From Serpentinicella sp031432315 (lineage in GTDB: Bacteria > Bacillota > Clostridia > Peptostreptococcales > Natronincolaceae): a stretch of DNA of 44,893 nucleotides. Numbering within the stretch: position 1 is the stretch's first letter; each line of letters begins with the position of its first letter. Of this stretch, positions 43,636 through 44,893 are shown in pieces. The stretch covers positions 1-44,893 of the forward strand of contig NZ_JAVKGO010000014.1 in NCBI RefSeq assembly GCF_031432315.1. Direction: 5' to 3'. Position numbers and translations under genes: made by a program. A model generated the notes under the pieces. That model ran no database searches, was not told the DNA's origin, and saw only the letters and a program-made list of their open reading frames with translations.

Positions 43636-43917
43636 ATGGAAGCTATATTAGAACAAATATTAGGGCAGTTAAAAGATTTAAAAGATGGGCAGGATAAAAC
43701 AAATAGTAGATTAGACCGGATAGAAACAAGACTAGAAAATGTTGAAGAACAGTTAGTAATGGTAAAAGAACAGGCTATTGATTTAACAGAATTTAAGACC
43801 GACACAACTGAAAGTCTAGAAGAAATCAAAGATGGCATAGAATTTTTACATCATAAGGAACAGATGAACGAAAAAGAAATATATAAGTTGAAAACCAGAA
43901 AACAATTTCAACTGTAA
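43636..43917 (+). CDS. small coiled-coil protein
   Basis: 93 aa, almost entirely heptad-like: MEAILEQILGQLKDLKDGQ, then TNSRLDRIETRLENVEEQL and similar. No membrane segment or Cys. Such proteins form trimers or tetramers and often act as adaptors. Function unknown. GGGCAAGGGGG precedes the ATG. It lies directly after the HEPN-Sel1 gene and before a terminator. Confidence 0.75.
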   Translation: MEAILEQILGQLKDLKDGQDKTNSRLDRIETRLENVEEQLVMVKEQAIDLTEFKTDTTESLEEIKDGIEFLHHKEQMNEKEIYKLKTRKQFQL

Positions 43918-43933
43918 ATTATATTTACCACAC

Positions 43934-43966
43934 AAGGACCTCTCAAAAATCGAGAGGTCCTTTTTA
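43934..43966 (+). terminator. terminator
   Basis: AAGGACCTCTC / GAGAGGTCCTT, 7-base loop, T-run, 17 bases after the coiled-coil gene. Confidence 0.92.
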
Positions 43967-44163
43967 ATGATCAAAAGTAATTAAGCATAAACATTTTATA
44001 TTCTCTAATTAGCTAGACTCTATAATACAATAAATATATGTATTATATTGGAAGGTTTAGTAATACCTTTGTAGAATAGTTAATGTAATGAAAAGTAGCG
44101 CTGATTATAAAAAGAAGTGATTCTCAGTAATAAATATTGAGTATGTAAGACGGAGGGAAACTA

Positions 44164-44490
44164 ATGGAAAGAAAGGCACAATTTTTAAAAGTCTCAGGAA
44201 AATTAGGCATTGGTATTGCAATAGTAGGATTACTCATAAATGTAGCAGATCAACCAGTAAAAGCCCTAACCGGAGGCTTTTTTGGCGTGGTAAATGGCAT
44301 AGCATTAATAATTTTAGGAAGAACAATTCAAAATGTGGATTACTTAAAAAAGAAATTAAATGTAAGTCTACCCAGCGAAGTAGGTAGCCAATTACTTCAA
44401 ACTACATGCTTTGAGTGTGGTTATAGATTTGATTACAATTCCCATAAGTGTCCTAGTTGTGGAAGTAGCAAAGAACAATCGAAAGTGTAA
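44164..44490 (+). CDS. membrane protein with C-terminal zinc ribbon
   Basis: 108 aa. Two membrane helices (about residues 10-27 and 35-53) then a zinc ribbon TCFECGYRFDYNSHKCPSCG with two CxxC pairs near the C-terminus. CGGAGGG precedes the ATG. Function unknown; 44 bases before another zinc-ribbon membrane protein, so the two may be co-expressed. Confidence 0.7.
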   Translation: MERKAQFLKVSGKLGIGIAIVGLLINVADQPVKALTGGFFGVVNGIALIILGRTIQNVDYLKKKLNVSLPSEVGSQLLQTTCFECGYRFDYNSHKCPSCGSSKEQSKV

Positions 44491-44534
44491 TTTAATATTA
44501 AGTGATCGTTTTATACAGTAGGGAGGAAATTCGA

Positions 44535-44804
44535 ATGAAAAAATGTAAAAAATGTTCAAATGAATTTAAAAGAGAAGATATAATGAAATCGTTACTATTA
44601 GGGTATAAACCGGTTAAATGTGGTTCTTGCAATACCGAGTACGTAGTTAATTTTAGGACTAGAATTATAATGGGACTTTTATTGGCAGGTGCAGTTGTGC
44701 TTGGTGCAGGTCTAAAAAATCCTTTCGTGTTCTTTATTTTAATTGTTCCGATTTTATACATGGCTCCTAACTTTGCAAGTTATCGCATTAAAGAAGATTC
44801 ATAA
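44535..44804 (+). CDS. CXXC-20-CXXC family membrane protein
   Basis: 89 aa. Two CxxC pairs at the start (CKKC and CGSC, 21 residues apart, with LLLGYKPVKC between) match the family known as cxxc_20_cxxc, followed by two membrane helices (GLLLAGAVVLGAG and FVFFILIVPILYM). AGGGAGG before ATG 44535 sets the start; the open frame back to 44502 has none. Role unknown, probably zinc-binding. The last 89 bases of the window hold no gene I can support. Confidence 0.8.
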   Translation: MKKCKKCSNEFKREDIMKSLLLGYKPVKCGSCNTEYVVNFRTRIIMGLLLAGAVVLGAGLKNPFVFFILIVPILYMAPNFASYRIKEDS

Positions 44805-44893
44805 AAATTATATAACAGGAGCATTCCTGTAATTAACTAAATTTGAACTTTGCAAAGAAAGAAACCTCGCAGTAAAATGAAATTATCACTGGC

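Overview
The window comes from the chromosome of a low-GC, anaerobic, fermentative member of the Clostridia. The signs are strongly AT-rich intergenic DNA, strong AGGAGG ribosome binding sites, GTG and TTG starts, a ferredoxin-linked 2-oxoacid oxidoreductase coupled to phosphotransbutyrylase and butyrate kinase, and a CdaA/CdaR c-di-AMP pair near glmM/glmS. I think of the Peptostreptococcaceae/Natronincolaceae (Alkaliphilus-like) group, but this is inference from gene content and not from a database match.

Layout. Positions 1-1003 hold the 3' end of a 5S rRNA and nine tightly packed tRNA genes (Asn, Leu, fMet, Glu, Val, Asp, Thr, Tyr, Leu), all with encoded CCA, closed by a terminator. argG follows on the minus strand; its promoter is overlapped by a consensus ArgR operator. 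Then come mgsA (methylglyoxal synthase) and the overlapping pair cdaA-cdaR (c-di-AMP synthesis). Positions 5979-6356 carry a decayed butyrate kinase gene. Next is an operon ptb-buk-P-loop ATPase-ferredoxin-vorB-TPP subunit-gamma subunit (6363-11731), which would turn branched-chain 2-oxoacids into acyl-CoA, then acyl phosphate, then acid plus ATP. The amino sugar block follows: glmM, a glmS self-cleaving ribozyme, nagB and glmS. The ribozyme lies before nagB, not directly before glmS, and a 25-nt inverted repeat flanks nagB.

From 16.5 to 31 kb: a GNAT acetyltransferase preceded by a decayed metallo-beta-lactamase-fold fragment; an ArsR regulator, CSCS-motif permease and mini-thioredoxin set (metal or metalloid export); a complete five-gene peptide-type ABC importer; deoD (minus); a DUF3784/PH-like membrane protein; a lipoprotein; a gene broken by an in-frame stop; a cyclase-family hydrolase; and a convergent recQ whose 3' end overlaps the hydrolase gene.

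From 31 to 44.9 kb is an accessory, mostly monocistronic region with many envelope or poorly known proteins. It holds a 536-aa membrane-anchored extracytoplasmic protein, two PAP2-type membrane proteins, a membrane-anchored RCC1-repeat propeller, an iron-sulfur flavoprotein, a chemoreceptor, an alpha/beta hydrolase, a promoter-terminator pair without a gene (small RNA candidate), a frameshifted zinc-ribbon/DUF2007 gene, a HEPN-Sel1 repeat fusion, a coiled-coil protein and two small zinc-ribbon membrane proteins. Almost every unit is closed by a clear hairpin terminator.

The most unusual items are the ribozyme-nagB-glmS arrangement with flanking inverted repeats, the HEPN-Sel1 fusion, the uncharacterised ATPase in the acid-fermentation operon, and several freshly broken genes.
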